DNA of 35,962 bases from positions 5,001 through 40,962 of the forward strand of contig JADKAS010000023.1 of NCBI GenBank assembly GCA_016715245.1, given 5' to 3'. A program made the translations under genes and the position numbers. Under the pieces are notes generated by a model, which searched no databases, was not told the DNA's origin, and was given only the letters and a program-made list of their open reading frames with translations. Below are positions 16,707-24,992 of this stretch, piece after piece; positions within the stretch are counted from its first letter, which is position 1, and every line of letters begins with the position of its first letter. Source of the DNA: Saprospiraceae bacterium (GTDB taxonomy: Bacteria; Bacteroidota; Bacteroidia; Chitinophagales; Saprospiraceae).

Positions 16707-17717
16707 ATGAAGGTTTTTATTTTTTCTTTAGCTTTATTGATCTCACAGATCATTTTTGGACAGGAGATTATCTTTCCCGGTTTGAAAAGTGATTCACTTA
16801 AAAATGACCTTGTGGCGTTTTACACCCCATCAAAAATATTGACTTATGATCAAGCCAGAACCAAGCTATACAACGAAGTATTTTTGTTTTCTGACAGTCT
16901 GGAATGTTTCTATAGCGGCTACAAAATACCAGTTGACAAGCAAGTCAATATCTTATCCTGGACAGCTAAATATGGTATTCAGACAGAACATCTTTACCCC
17001 AGGTCAAAAGGAGCTGATAAGCATCCTGCCATTGGAGATTTGCATCATCTGGTACCAATCAAAGGCAGTATTAATACACTACGAAAAAACACTCCTTACA
17101 AGGACATTGATGACACTAAAACTAAATACTTGTTGTTGGGCGACAAGGTGTTTACCGTTCCTGACAGGAGCAAAATAGATGCCTACTCAGAATCTGCTCC
17201 GGGAGTATTTGAGCCCAGAGAATCGATAAAAGGTGATGTGGCCAGATCTGTATTTTATTTCTACATGATATATCAGAAACAAGCGGATAAATCGGATAAC
17301 CGATTTTTTCCATCCATGCTTGCTGATTTGTGCCGATGGCACAGGATAGACAAAGTAGATAGCTTTGAATGGAAAAAGACCATGGCGATAGGTCGCATAC
17401 AAGGCAATGTTAATCCGTTTGTGATTGATGCTACATTGGCTGAAAGATGCTTCTGTGCTGATGTGATTTCAAAACCTAATAGAATTTATGTCATGGAGCT
17501 TTACCCAAATCCTACTAAAGGACTGTTTTATATATCTATACCTGAGTATTCCGGGCAAGTGATCATGTCCATCAGGTCTGAATCCGGCAAGTTAATCAGC
17601 ACCCATTATCTGATGTATTCCGGTTTGCTGACCTGGCGGCTGACTGATGGAATTTATGATATTGAACTGAAGTTGGAAAGCGGGCAGGTGATAGGGAAGA
17701 GTGTGCTGGTGAAGTGA
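16707..17717 (+). CDS. Secreted endonuclease I with type IX secretion sorting domain
   Basis: 336 residues, intact. Signal peptide MKVFIFSLALLISQIIFGQ. The endonuclease I domain spans about residues 40-245, with the catalytic-type motif IQTEHLYPRSKG (His95) and GDLHHLVPIKGSINTLRKNT (His113/114, Asn). These are the bba-metal-like His and metal ligands of the family (NucM/EndA type). From ~262 comes a T9SS type A C-terminal domain: MELYPNPTKGLFYISIPE and ending DIELKLESGQVIGKSVLVK. It should be exported through the outer membrane by the type IX system and degrade extracellular nucleic acid for nutrient, competition or biofilm purposes (inference). It lies downstream of a terminator, so it has its own promoter. 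Confidence 0.92.
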   Translation: MKVFIFSLALLISQIIFGQEIIFPGLKSDSLKNDLVAFYTPSKILTYDQARTKLYNEVFLFSDSLECFYSGYKIPVDKQVNILSWTAKYGIQTEHLYPRSKGADKHPAIGDLHHLVPIKGSINTLRKNTPYKDIDDTKTKYLLLGDKVFTVPDRSKIDAYSESAPGVFEPRESIKGDVARSVFYFYMIYQKQADKSDNRFFPSMLADLCRWHRIDKVDSFEWKKTMAIGRIQGNVNPFVIDATLAERCFCADVISKPNRIYVMELYPNPTKGLFYISIPEYSGQVIMSIRSESGKLISTHYLMYSGLLTWRLTDGIYDIELKLESGQVIGKSVLVK

Positions 17718-17793
17718 AAAGGAATACAGCATCATATCCCAATTTTAGTCATATTTGAGTTGTATTGTGAAAATATAACCCAAAAATAGTGAT

Positions 17794-18831
17794 TTACTTA
17801 ATTGGAATGGGATACACCTTATCTATTTTCCATGACAGATTGTTGATGGTGTGTTTTAATTCCAGCAAGTCAGACATAATTTCATCAAAAGATGGAGGAC
17901 CAGTTTCATAAATCATTTGTTCTAACATAATATTGTAATCTGATCTCCAGGCTTCAATAATTTCTGTTGTAGGAATTGGGTTTATCGACTCCGGCTGATG
18001 TTTATTATAATCCACGCCTCCTACTCTTGTGAATTTGTATCTATGATCTACGATCGTTTTGTACAGGTTTTGATCAGACAGTGCTTTTGATGCAAATTCA
18101 GTTTTACTCAACTTGACAATATCATATAAATGCCTACTCAATCTGTTGACTCTTACCTTTTCAGCTGGTTTTCCAAATTCCTCGTGAAGCAGAAATATTT
18201 TTTCTAAAAAAGTTCTTTCAGGATTAACTGTTGGAACAATAATATGTGGTTGGGCAAAATCACTATCAGGATATTCATCATCCACCAATGATCTGAAAGA
18301 CTGATTTGTAAATGGCTCTCTTAGAGAACGACAGCCAATTTCTATCTGTACTTTTGGTGCCAGATATCCTGGGGCAGTTATAACATTTGGATAATAAACT
18401 TCAATAATACGTGGATCCTGGTCACTATCTTTATAATCTATAAGATCAAAACTTACTTCATATTCTTTGTTAGCGAATGCAGATTTGAGGTCTGTAAAAA
18501 ATGAAGTTGAAGTAAAATGACCTGCTTTTTTCCTTAATTCACTTTGTTTGGATCTGGTAAGCTCACCGGACATTTTGAAAAATGATCTGTCAATGGATAA
18601 ATCAATATCTTCAGAAAAACGATCTATCAACTTCCATGCTTTGCTCAGGGATGTACCACCTTTAAATACTAAATATTTTGCTACATCCATTTTAAATACT
18701 ATGGATAGTGTCTGTACTACCCACCAATCTTTCTCTACAGCAAACGCAGACATTCCAGTATGGCGACTTATCTCACGGAAAATATCAGCTTTATCGGCAT
18801 CCGGTATTTTATTAAAGTTTAGCCGAGCCAT
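17794..18831 (-). CDS. abiEii: AbiEii-type nucleotidyltransferase toxin
   Basis: Toxin half of an AbiE type IV toxin-antitoxin/abortive-infection pair. 345 residues, intact. Nucleotidyltransferase motifs: VFKGGTSLSKAW (GGTSLSK, residues 58-64) and FSEDIDLSID (73-81), the GS and D-x-D motifs. The N-terminal helical AVEKDWWVVQTLSIVF and mid-part PERTFLEKIFLLHEEF are typical of the family. In characterised AbiE systems it is bacteriostatic, probably through NTP transfer onto an essential target. The start ATG (18831) follows directly after the antitoxin stop with no gap. A 73-bp piece of this gene recurs near the right edge of the window. Confidence 0.92.
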   Translation of the reverse strand: MARLNFNKIPDADKADIFREISRHTGMSAFAVEKDWWVVQTLSIVFKMDVAKYLVFKGGTSLSKAWKLIDRFSEDIDLSIDRSFFKMSGELTRSKQSELRKKAGHFTSTSFFTDLKSAFANKEYEVSFDLIDYKDSDQDPRIIEVYYPNVITAPGYLAPKVQIEIGCRSLREPFTNQSFRSLVDDEYPDSDFAQPHIIVPTVNPERTFLEKIFLLHEEFGKPAEKVRVNRLSRHLYDIVKLSKTEFASKALSDQNLYKTIVDHRYKFTRVGGVDYNKHQPESINPIPTTEIIEAWRSDYNIMLEQMIYETGPPSFDEIMSDLLELKHTINNLSWKIDKVYPIPIK

Positions 18832-19425
18832 TTAAAGTGCTTTTTTCATTATCTTTTGAATCCAAACAGGTGCTAACTTTATATCGTGTAACAAGTGTTC
18901 CGGATTTTCTTTTTTCAATAAGTTTATAATTTTATTTTCTTCTTCTTGCGTTTGATTATCCATACCAATTTCTCTTAGCGCCTGAATCACTAACTTACTT
19001 ATTTTGCCTTTGGCCAGTAAATTTTTTGGGGAAGTCTTTTTGAATTTAATAGTACGTTTCCCCACCTTTATTACTCGGGGTGATCCATCAGTTAACAAAA
19101 CTATTTTCATTGGCACCTGTGTACTCAAGCCTAACGCATTCAGAGAATATGATCCGGTAGGTATATATCTTATCCTGTCTCTTTGAGCTATACCTGCTGC
19201 TATTTCTTCAGCTGAAGGAAGGACTACACCTATATATTTGCTGATTTTTGGACGAACATAAATGCCATGAGCAACTCGTATGATGCTATTTTCTTTCACC
19301 AATCTATGGAGTGCTGTGCGAATTGCTTCTGATGAGCCAACATCGTAAAAGTCTTCTGGAAAAATCAACTCACCACGCTTAGATCGTTTAACCTTTTCCA
19401 ATATTTTTGATTCAATGCTCTGCAT
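18832..19425 (-). CDS. abiEi: AbiEi-type antitoxin/transcriptional regulator (DUF6088-like)
   Basis: 197 residues, intact. N-terminal winged helix: SIESKILEKVKRSKRGELIF, SSEAIRTALHRLVKENSIIR, VAHGIYVRPKISKYIGVVLP. Then AEEIAAGIAQRDRIRYIPTG and SYSLNALGLSTQVPMKIVLL, with a C-terminal helical domain containing LVIQALREIGMDN. AbiEi-like antitoxins repress their own operon by binding inverted repeats in the promoter. Here a perfect inverted repeat overlapping a TATATTTG box starts 21 bp upstream of the start codon, with a second copy 203 bp further. Antitoxin-first order is the family norm. Confidence 0.9.
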   Translation of the reverse strand: MQSIESKILEKVKRSKRGELIFPEDFYDVGSSEAIRTALHRLVKENSIIRVAHGIYVRPKISKYIGVVLPSAEEIAAGIAQRDRIRYIPTGSYSLNALGLSTQVPMKIVLLTDGSPRVIKVGKRTIKFKKTSPKNLLAKGKISKLVIQALREIGMDNQTQEEENKIINLLKKENPEHLLHDIKLAPVWIQKIMKKAL

Positions 19426-19445
19426 AATATTCAGTTGCTTTAATC

Positions 19446-19474
19446 TGTAACAAATATAGCATAAATTTGTTACA
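19446..19474 (-). promoter_or_regulatory. AbiE operator 1: TGTAACAAAT-N9-ATTTGTTACA overlapping the promoter
   Basis: Perfect 10-bp arms with a 9-bp spacer, 21 bp upstream of the antitoxin start. A TATATTTG element (minus strand, 19458-19451) matching the Bacteroidota -7 consensus lies inside the left arm, as expected for autorepression. Confidence 0.7.
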
Positions 19475-19602
19475 ATTTATGCGTATAAAATACTTTGTAA
19501 TATTTATTCCAAATAATTTTAAAAAGCGAACCCGTTCCCGCTTTTATAATATTTACAAGTATTTAATCATCAATGCTATGCATATTATATCATGATTTAT
19601 TT

Positions 19603-19631
19603 TGTCGCAAATATAGGATACTTTTGCGACA
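19603..19631. promoter_or_regulatory. Related inverted repeat TGTCGCAAA-N11-TTTGCGACA
   Basis: Perfect 9-bp arms (19603-19611 and 19623-19631). It resembles the AbiE operators in layout (TGT-NNC-AAA), with GCGA in place of the AACA core. It may be a site for another regulator or a diverged operator. Confidence 0.5.
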
Positions 19632-19648
19632 TAGTTGAATTTGTATTT

Positions 19649-19677
19649 TGTAACAAATTTAGTATATATTTGTTACA
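19649..19677. promoter_or_regulatory. AbiE operator 2: second copy of TGTAACAAAT-N9-ATTTGTTACA
   Basis: Same arms and same spacer length as operator 1, exactly 203 bp away, with a different spacer sequence. A plus-strand TTTG (19640-19643)-N21-TATATTTG (19665-19672) promoter overlaps it, so it could silence a plus-strand transcript towards 19926. Confidence 0.65.
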
Positions 19678-19925
19678 AAATGATCAGTCTGTCATTTTAT
19701 ATATTATTGCTTCACGGCATCTTCTATCTGTAGTAGTGATACGGTCTGAATATGCCAATAATGTTGGTTAAATATTTTTCAGGAATATTGTACTATTTCG
19801 TGATCTGTAATGTTCATATTAATTTGATGTACACGAAACGTGAACAACCTATATTTGTGAACAAAATAGTTGGGCAGTAATTTTAAACCTTTTATCGTTC
19901 AATACGTCTAATCAAAAAAAAAAAA

Positions 19926-20917
19926 ATGAAACATTTAATTAAAATGTTAATGCTACTAGCTGTCTTATCTTCTTGCAAAAAAGATGAAACTACAGACACA
20001 ATTATTCCGAATACTATGACTGTTAAGTCATCCCCAACATATGCGGTAGCGGTTGAGCAAAATGTCAAATATGGTGAGGGATTAAGCCATCAGACATTAA
20101 ACAGTACTTCTTATTCAATTATGGATTTAAAATTAGACGTTTATAAACCTGAGAATAATACCAAAAAAAAGCCTGCCATATTGCTGATTCATGGAGGAGG
20201 ATTTTCGGGTGGTGATAAAAGTGATGTAAATATTGTAAACCTTGCAAATTACTTTGCATCAAGAGGATGGGTAGCTTTTCTATCAATTATAGACTACAGG
20301 GTAATAAAGGAACTGTACCTACAGAATGGATTCAGTATGCACAAAATAGTGTTCCGCTTTCAGACCAGTCTCAATTTTTGGCGATGTATCCTGCTCACAG
20401 AGATGCCAAAGCAGCACTTAGATGGCTAATTGCAAATGCAAACCAATACAATATTGATACAAATTATATTACAGTAGGTGGTGGTTCAGCTGGTGCCATT
20501 ATAGCTACAACATTAGGTATTACTAAAACAATCGATTTTACAAACGAAATCTCTTTAAGTAACGACCCTTCCTTGGCAACCACAAATTTGAATAGTAACA
20601 ATTATACAATAAAAACGATTTTAGATTTCTGGGGTAGTGGAGTAGCCGTTACCGCAAATAATAATATATATAAATACAATCGCTTTGACCCTACAGACGC
20701 ACCAATAATGATTTCTCATGGTACTAACGACCCAACTGTAGCATAGTCCGAAGCACTTGCGCTAAAGGATATTTATACTTCTACAGGTGCTAAATATGTA
20801 TTATACACTTTAGAAAACAGAGGACACGGTCCTTGGGATGCTATTGTAAATGGAAAAAAATTGGAAGAACTTTCATTCGATTTTATAGTTGAGCAACAGA
20901 AAATTATTGTAGAATAA
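19926..20917 (+). pseudogene. Lipoprotein alpha/beta-hydrolase (carboxylesterase type), frameshift plus stop
   Basis: Start ATG 19926 after a 13-A run. Lipoprotein signal LIKMLMLLAVLSSC followed by KKDETTD. Hydrolase motifs in order: oxyanion loop LLIHGGGFSGGDKSD, nucleophile elbow ITVGGGSAGAI, acid-loop PIMISHGTNDPTVA, and the catalytic His in ENRGHGPWDAIV. A one-base slip at ~20276-20284 (VAF to SINYRLQGNKGTV) and an in-frame TAG at 20744-20746 break the ~330-residue product, which ends FIVEQQKIIVE at 20917. The TAG could be a CAG-to-TAG change, so unlike the indels it is not the usual error pattern here. Substrate unknown. The last 46 codons recur at 35398-35536. Confidence 0.8.
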
Positions 20918-20935
20918 TGAGAAAAACTACTGCCA

Positions 20936-21555
20936 ATCGAGTAGACGGCCCCACCAGCCGCAGCTGATGGGGAGCGCCTCTCACACCACCGTACGTACGG
21001 GTCTCGTATACGGCGGTTCGCAAATCATCAACCAAACAGCTCTTTTCACCCATTTGGTCTATCCATTAGTTTAAGAGTAGGCTAAGATTATCTTTCCTAT
21101 CCGAATTTCATGGAAATTCACGTTCAGTCCTTCCCCAATGTGAGACCTACCAGGTATGGGATTACCAGCCCAGACTCGTTACTATGGGTACTATGACCTC
21201 TGCTGACTTCTCTGATACTTCAATCAATGAACTCAGAGATCTCCCTCGGTAAGGCAAATATCTTTGAGTCAATCGCTGCCGGATCTACTCATCAGGTATC
21301 AAAACTTCGGGCGTTAGTATGATGTGCTACCTAACCCAACCTGACCAGCCTCTTATCCGGTTCCTATACGTCAGTACCGACTTTTGCAGTCCTGCTTACT
21401 TCAATGCATAGATCACTCTAAACCATCTTGCAGCTTGCTAATACTTCTGGGCGTTACACCAGCGTATGAGAGACTTTCACTCTCCAGATAAACCGCTTCT
21501 TTAAGCAGTTTGTACAACTTAAATGAAAATTGTACATTTGCCATTCAAGGCACAC
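20936..21555 (-). mobile_element. ORF-less group II intron, 620 bp, with exact boundaries
   Basis: Read on the minus strand it begins GTGTGCC (consensus GUGYG) and ends CTACTCGAT (consensus AY, with an A seven bases from the end as candidate branch point). The boundaries are fixed by the uninterrupted copy at 35548-35561, where ACTGCCA joins ACAGCAT directly. Inside are domain-I-like sequences (for example CTGGAGAGTGAAAGTCTCTC), a domain V hairpin and a domain VI hairpin. There is no reverse transcriptase/maturase frame, so it would need one in trans to move. It is inserted antisense to the esterase, 18 bp after its stop. Confidence 0.88.
20941..21018 (-). ncRNA. Group II intron domains V and VI
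   Basis: Minus strand: domain V pairs CCGCCGTA with TACGGTGG (one G-U) around an inner ACG/CGT stem (plus-strand 20986-21016). Domain VI pairs CCCCATCAGC with GCTGGTGGGG around TGCG (one G-U). These are the catalytic core and branch-point helices expected at the 3' end of a group II intron. Confidence 0.88.
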
Positions 21556-21720
21556 ACAGCATATTTAAGAAATGGCGGATTTAGTGCTAAAAGTAAACTT
21601 TGTGCATCAAATAAAGTTAAGTGCTAAAATGAAACATCCTTTTTCAAAAGCCCCCACTTCATAAATATGCAAACCGTTCCTATTTTCAATTTATCAAGCA
21701 TAATTGAAAATTACATCAGG

Positions 21721-22045
21721 TATAACTTCAACAAAAAGCAGTAGTCTTCTTTTATTATATATGCTTCATTTAATGATAAATATTGCTTACATATCCATTC
21801 AATCCTACCAGGTAAAATATTAGAAATAACCTGATGGGAAAGTTTCATTTTTATACAAAAAATAAATGCAGGATCAGAGGGTTCAAGTCCGTAAATAGTC
21901 GTAAATTTGCCTGAATTGTATGCGACTATGCAGCGACAAAAAGACATATGAAGATATGTTTGATATATAATTTAAATATAATCAACTGAAAATAAAAAGC
22001 GTCGTAAAAAGTGACTGTCCCAGCCAGATCACACAAACAACACAT
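21721..22045. other. Gene-free region between the repeat and the nuo operon
   Basis: No gene supported. A minus-strand frame of 78 codons (21711-21947) has no recognisable domain and overlaps the repeat. An inverted repeat ATAGTCG (21894-21900) / CGACTAT (21922-21928) and an imperfect hairpin GTGACTG..CAGATCAC near 22010-22032 are present. No tRNA could be folded, despite a GGTTCAAGTCC string at 21879. Confidence 0.5.
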
Positions 22046-22081
22046 AAACCCTTGTAAGTCAACGATTTGCAAGGGTTTTTT
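22046..22081 (+). terminator. Stem-loop terminator between the accessory region and nuoN
   Basis: AAACCCTTG (22046-22054) pairs with CAAGGGTTT (22070-22078), extended by G-U and A-T pairs, followed by TTTTTTCTTTC on the plus strand. It is strongest for plus-strand transcripts. On the minus strand it lies ~85 bp after nuoN but has a poor U tract. Confidence 0.75.
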
Positions 22082-22166
22082 CTTTCTGGGGTAAACATTA
22101 TTTAAAAAGCTACTACTTCTCTAAATAAACCAAAAGTGGTTATGGAATATCTACATTAAGCTGCTG

Positions 22167-23543
22167 TTAGTGTAATAATCCGAACAGTTGGTCAGGCAAA
22201 ATACCACCCCCTATGATGAGGGCAATACAAAGAATGATAAAGATGCGGTATCTTGTAGTGATTTTTAATACCGGTATAGAATTGTTATCATTAACTACAT
22301 AGGCTGAAATCCTTAGATAATTGTAAGCCGCTACAACGGATGTCAATATTGCTATTACAGCTAACCACGTATCTCCTGCCTTTACTGCACTGAATATAAT
22401 GAAGTACTTCCCAAAAAAACCAGCTAAAGGAGGAATGCCAGCAAAGGACAACATAGATACCAATAGTCCTGTAGCAAGTAATTTATTATGGGTAACCAGC
22501 CCGGAAATGCCTTTTATCGTGTCTATACCCGTCTGTGATTTTATGGTGGAATAAATGGTAAACGCAAGTATTGATGCGATGCTGTAAGCCGTAAGGTTAT
22601 ACAGTATATATCCTGAAGAACCTTCGCCCGCTGTAAGAATGGCTATTAATACAAAGCCAACATTTGCCATTCCTGAATAGGCTAAAAGTCTTTTGAAATT
22701 CTTCTGTTTTATAGATACTATGGTGCCAAATATCATGGTAGCCACAGATACCAGCATAAAAAGAATCACCCATTTTTCTGAATTATAATTTCCTATAAAA
22801 GCCATAAATCGCAAAAGTGCTCCCATTACTGCAACTTTGACTACGGTGGAAACAAAAGCTGTCAAGACCGTGGGAGCGCCATGGTAAACATCAGGTGCCC
22901 AAAAATGAAAGGGAACTGCTGACAATTTAAAAATGAAAGAACACAGAATTAAAACCACACCAGTTAAAAAAAGCGAAGAGATGCCTTGCGTAGCTAGTGC
23001 AGTGTGAATATCTGTTAAATCAAAACTTCCATAAGCACCGTAAATTAAAGTAATACCGAGAAGTAGAAAACAAGTGGCAAATGAGCCCATCAGGTAGTAT
23101 TTTAAGCCAGCTTCATTGGATGCCAGATTTCTTCTGTTGCTGGCCGCCAAAATATATAAAGGTATAGAAAGAATTTCAGTGCCTAAAAACAACATTGTCA
23201 GATTTTGGAACGAGACCAATAATATCCCGCCAATGATTGAGAATACAAAAAGAGCAAATAAATCTGTCAAGTGTTCGATATCGTCACTATAGTAGTATTG
23301 ACTCATGATAAAGATGAAGATCGAAATAAAAATAATCACCAAACTAAAATTGATAGCAAGGTTGTCGAATATGAGCATGTTATTTAAAATATCATCATAA
23401 TTGCCTATCCATCCAAACGTAAGCATCCCCAAAGCTAAAATGAATGCAATTAGAATTGCAGGCAATGCCAATTGTTTTTGTCTGAATATACCGGAAAACA
23501 TGCTGAATATACCGGTAACTGCAAGCAGGATGATCGTGTTCAT
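22167..23543 (-). CDS. nuoN: NADH-quinone oxidoreductase subunit N
   Basis: Membrane-arm antiporter-like subunit of complex I. 458 residues, intact, ~14 TM helices. Family landmarks: FSIIGGILLVSFQNLTMLFL, GTEILSIPLYILAA (conserved TM5 Glu), FKLSAVPFHFWAPDVYHGAP (TM7 Lys), and RLLAYSGMANVGFVLIAI. The C-terminal SFAGIPPLAGFFGKYFIIFS is typical of NuoN. Last gene of the operon; it shares one base with the end of nuoM (stop/start overlap at 23543). Confidence 0.96.
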   Translation of the reverse strand: MNTIILLAVTGIFSMFSGIFRQKQLALPAILIAFILALGMLTFGWIGNYDDILNNMLIFDNLAINFSLVIIFISIFIFIMSQYYYSDDIEHLTDLFALFVFSIIGGILLVSFQNLTMLFLGTEILSIPLYILAASNRRNLASNEAGLKYYLMGSFATCFLLLGITLIYGAYGSFDLTDIHTALATQGISSLFLTGVVLILCSFIFKLSAVPFHFWAPDVYHGAPTVLTAFVSTVVKVAVMGALLRFMAFIGNYNSEKWVILFMLVSVATMIFGTIVSIKQKNFKRLLAYSGMANVGFVLIAILTAGEGSSGYILYNLTAYSIASILAFTIYSTIKSQTGIDTIKGISGLVTHNKLLATGLLVSMLSFAGIPPLAGFFGKYFIIFSAVKAGDTWLAVIAILTSVVAAYNYLRISAYVVNDNNSIPVLKITTRYRIFIILCIALIIGGGILPDQLFGLLH

Positions 23544-24988
23544 TATTTTTGTAAATAAGGATGAATGATGTTTTGCACGGATACATCACAAAGGCTTGTA
23601 ATCCACGAAGGGTATAAACCTGTGATAATGACGATGCATGCAATACAGTAAAGCAAAGTTTTGTCACTATTTGTAATATCAGTAAGGGTAGTATCGGTGT
23701 CCGGGCCGAGCATGATTTTCTGATACGATGTAAGCATATACACAGCACCAAGAATGATACCCGATCCCGCGATTAGAGCTGCAAAAACATCTAATCTATA
23801 CAGCGAAGTAAAAATTATAAATTCTCCAACAAACCCGTTTGTCAAAGGAACTCCAATGCTTCCAAACATTATGACCATGTACAACCCCGCAAAAACAGGC
23901 ATATATTGTCGCAATCCGCCGAAGCAGTTGATGTCAAAGTTTCCTTTCAATCTGAACAATATCTGAGCTATAAAGAACAATCCAACGGTATTAATCGCAT
24001 GAGCAGCCATCTGGATTAAACTACCCTGGATCCCGAGCACCGAATACGTGAGGATACCAGCTGCAATTAGCCCAACATGGGCGATAGATACGTACGCGAA
24101 CATACGTTTTAAGTCTTTTTGTGTTAATGCAATAACTGAAGCATACATTACGCCTATAGTAGCCAAATACACCACGTAAATGCCATATTGCTCAACGGCA
24201 TCCGGCACAACAGGAAGCACAAACCTTATGATACTATACAAAGCCATCTTTGACATGACACCGGAAAGCATGATCGTCACAGGTGCAGGAGCTAAAGTGT
24301 AGGTATCAGGTAGCCAGCTATGGAATGGGAAAAGGGGTGTTTTGATACCATAAGCCAGCATAAAAGCACCATAAACAAATAACTGTTCTTGTGTTCCGAT
24401 TTCTAATCCGTATATCGTGGCTAAACTAAAGTCAGCAATAGACCCTATATTTCCCAACCAAACTATGGCTACCAGCATAAAAAGACTGCCCAGTAATGTG
24501 AAAAGAAAAAACTTGATGGTAGCAGGTTTTACATCTTTACCTTTACCCCAGATAAGCAATAGAAAATATGCAGGGATGAGTGCTAATTCCCAGAATATGT
24601 AATAGAGAAATAAATCCTGCGCGGTAAATACGCCGTTCATAAAGGTTTGCATCAGAAGCAGCAGTGCAAAATAAAGCCGGTGCTGACTAAATGTATCTCC
24701 CAGTGAGACATACATACTGATGAGCGTAACTACATTGCAAATCAAAATCATCAAAAGACTCAATCCATCAGCGCCTAAATGAAAGTGAACACCCATAGAC
24801 TTTATCCACGGTAAATCGATGGATGTGATAGTCGTCGCATCCTTATCAAATAGTGCCATCATCACGCCGATGGCTATTACTGATGCTGCGGCTGAAATAA
24901 GAGCAATTCTTTGGCTGTAATCCTTTCCTGCCAATAAAATCAATAAGGCGGAAAGAAAAGGTAATAGGATTATAATGAGTATATTCAT
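23543..24988 (-). CDS. nuoM: NADH-quinone oxidoreductase subunit M
   Basis: 481 residues, intact. Antiporter-like membrane subunit. Landmarks: FWELALIPAYFLLLIWG (conserved Glu), GIKTPLFPFHSWLPDTYTLA (TM7 motif with the essential Lys), RMFAYVSIAHVGLIAAGIL, and the later GSIGVPLTNGFVGEFIIFTS. The start MNILIIILLPFLSALLILL is normal. It starts 4 bp after nuoL ends and overlaps nuoN by one base. Confidence 0.96.
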   Translation of the reverse strand: MNILIIILLPFLSALLILLAGKDYSQRIALISAAASVIAIGVMMALFDKDATTITSIDLPWIKSMGVHFHLGADGLSLLMILICNVVTLISMYVSLGDTFSQHRLYFALLLLMQTFMNGVFTAQDLFLYYIFWELALIPAYFLLLIWGKGKDVKPATIKFFLFTLLGSLFMLVAIVWLGNIGSIADFSLATIYGLEIGTQEQLFVYGAFMLAYGIKTPLFPFHSWLPDTYTLAPAPVTIMLSGVMSKMALYSIIRFVLPVVPDAVEQYGIYVVYLATIGVMYASVIALTQKDLKRMFAYVSIAHVGLIAAGILTYSVLGIQGSLIQMAAHAINTVGLFFIAQILFRLKGNFDINCFGGLRQYMPVFAGLYMVIMFGSIGVPLTNGFVGEFIIFTSLYRLDVFAALIAGSGIILGAVYMLTSYQKIMLGPDTDTTLTDITNSDKTLLYCIACIVIITGLYPSWITSLCDVSVQNIIHPYLQK

Positions 24989-24992
24989 CAGC

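Larger units (their letters stand above)
20779..21720 (+). repeat. Duplicated segment, copy A (interrupted by the group II intron)
   Basis: 20779-20935 and 21556-21720 together (322 bp) match 35398-35719 with about 8 mismatches and no indels by eye. The intron splits copy A. The segment covers the esterase C-terminus and a downstream stem-loop. Confidence 0.93.

Noticed and set aside
21879..21892. GGTTCAAGTCC string resembling a tRNA T-loop
   Set aside because: The flanking bases do not pair as a T-arm and no acceptor, D or anticodon arm could be found around it.
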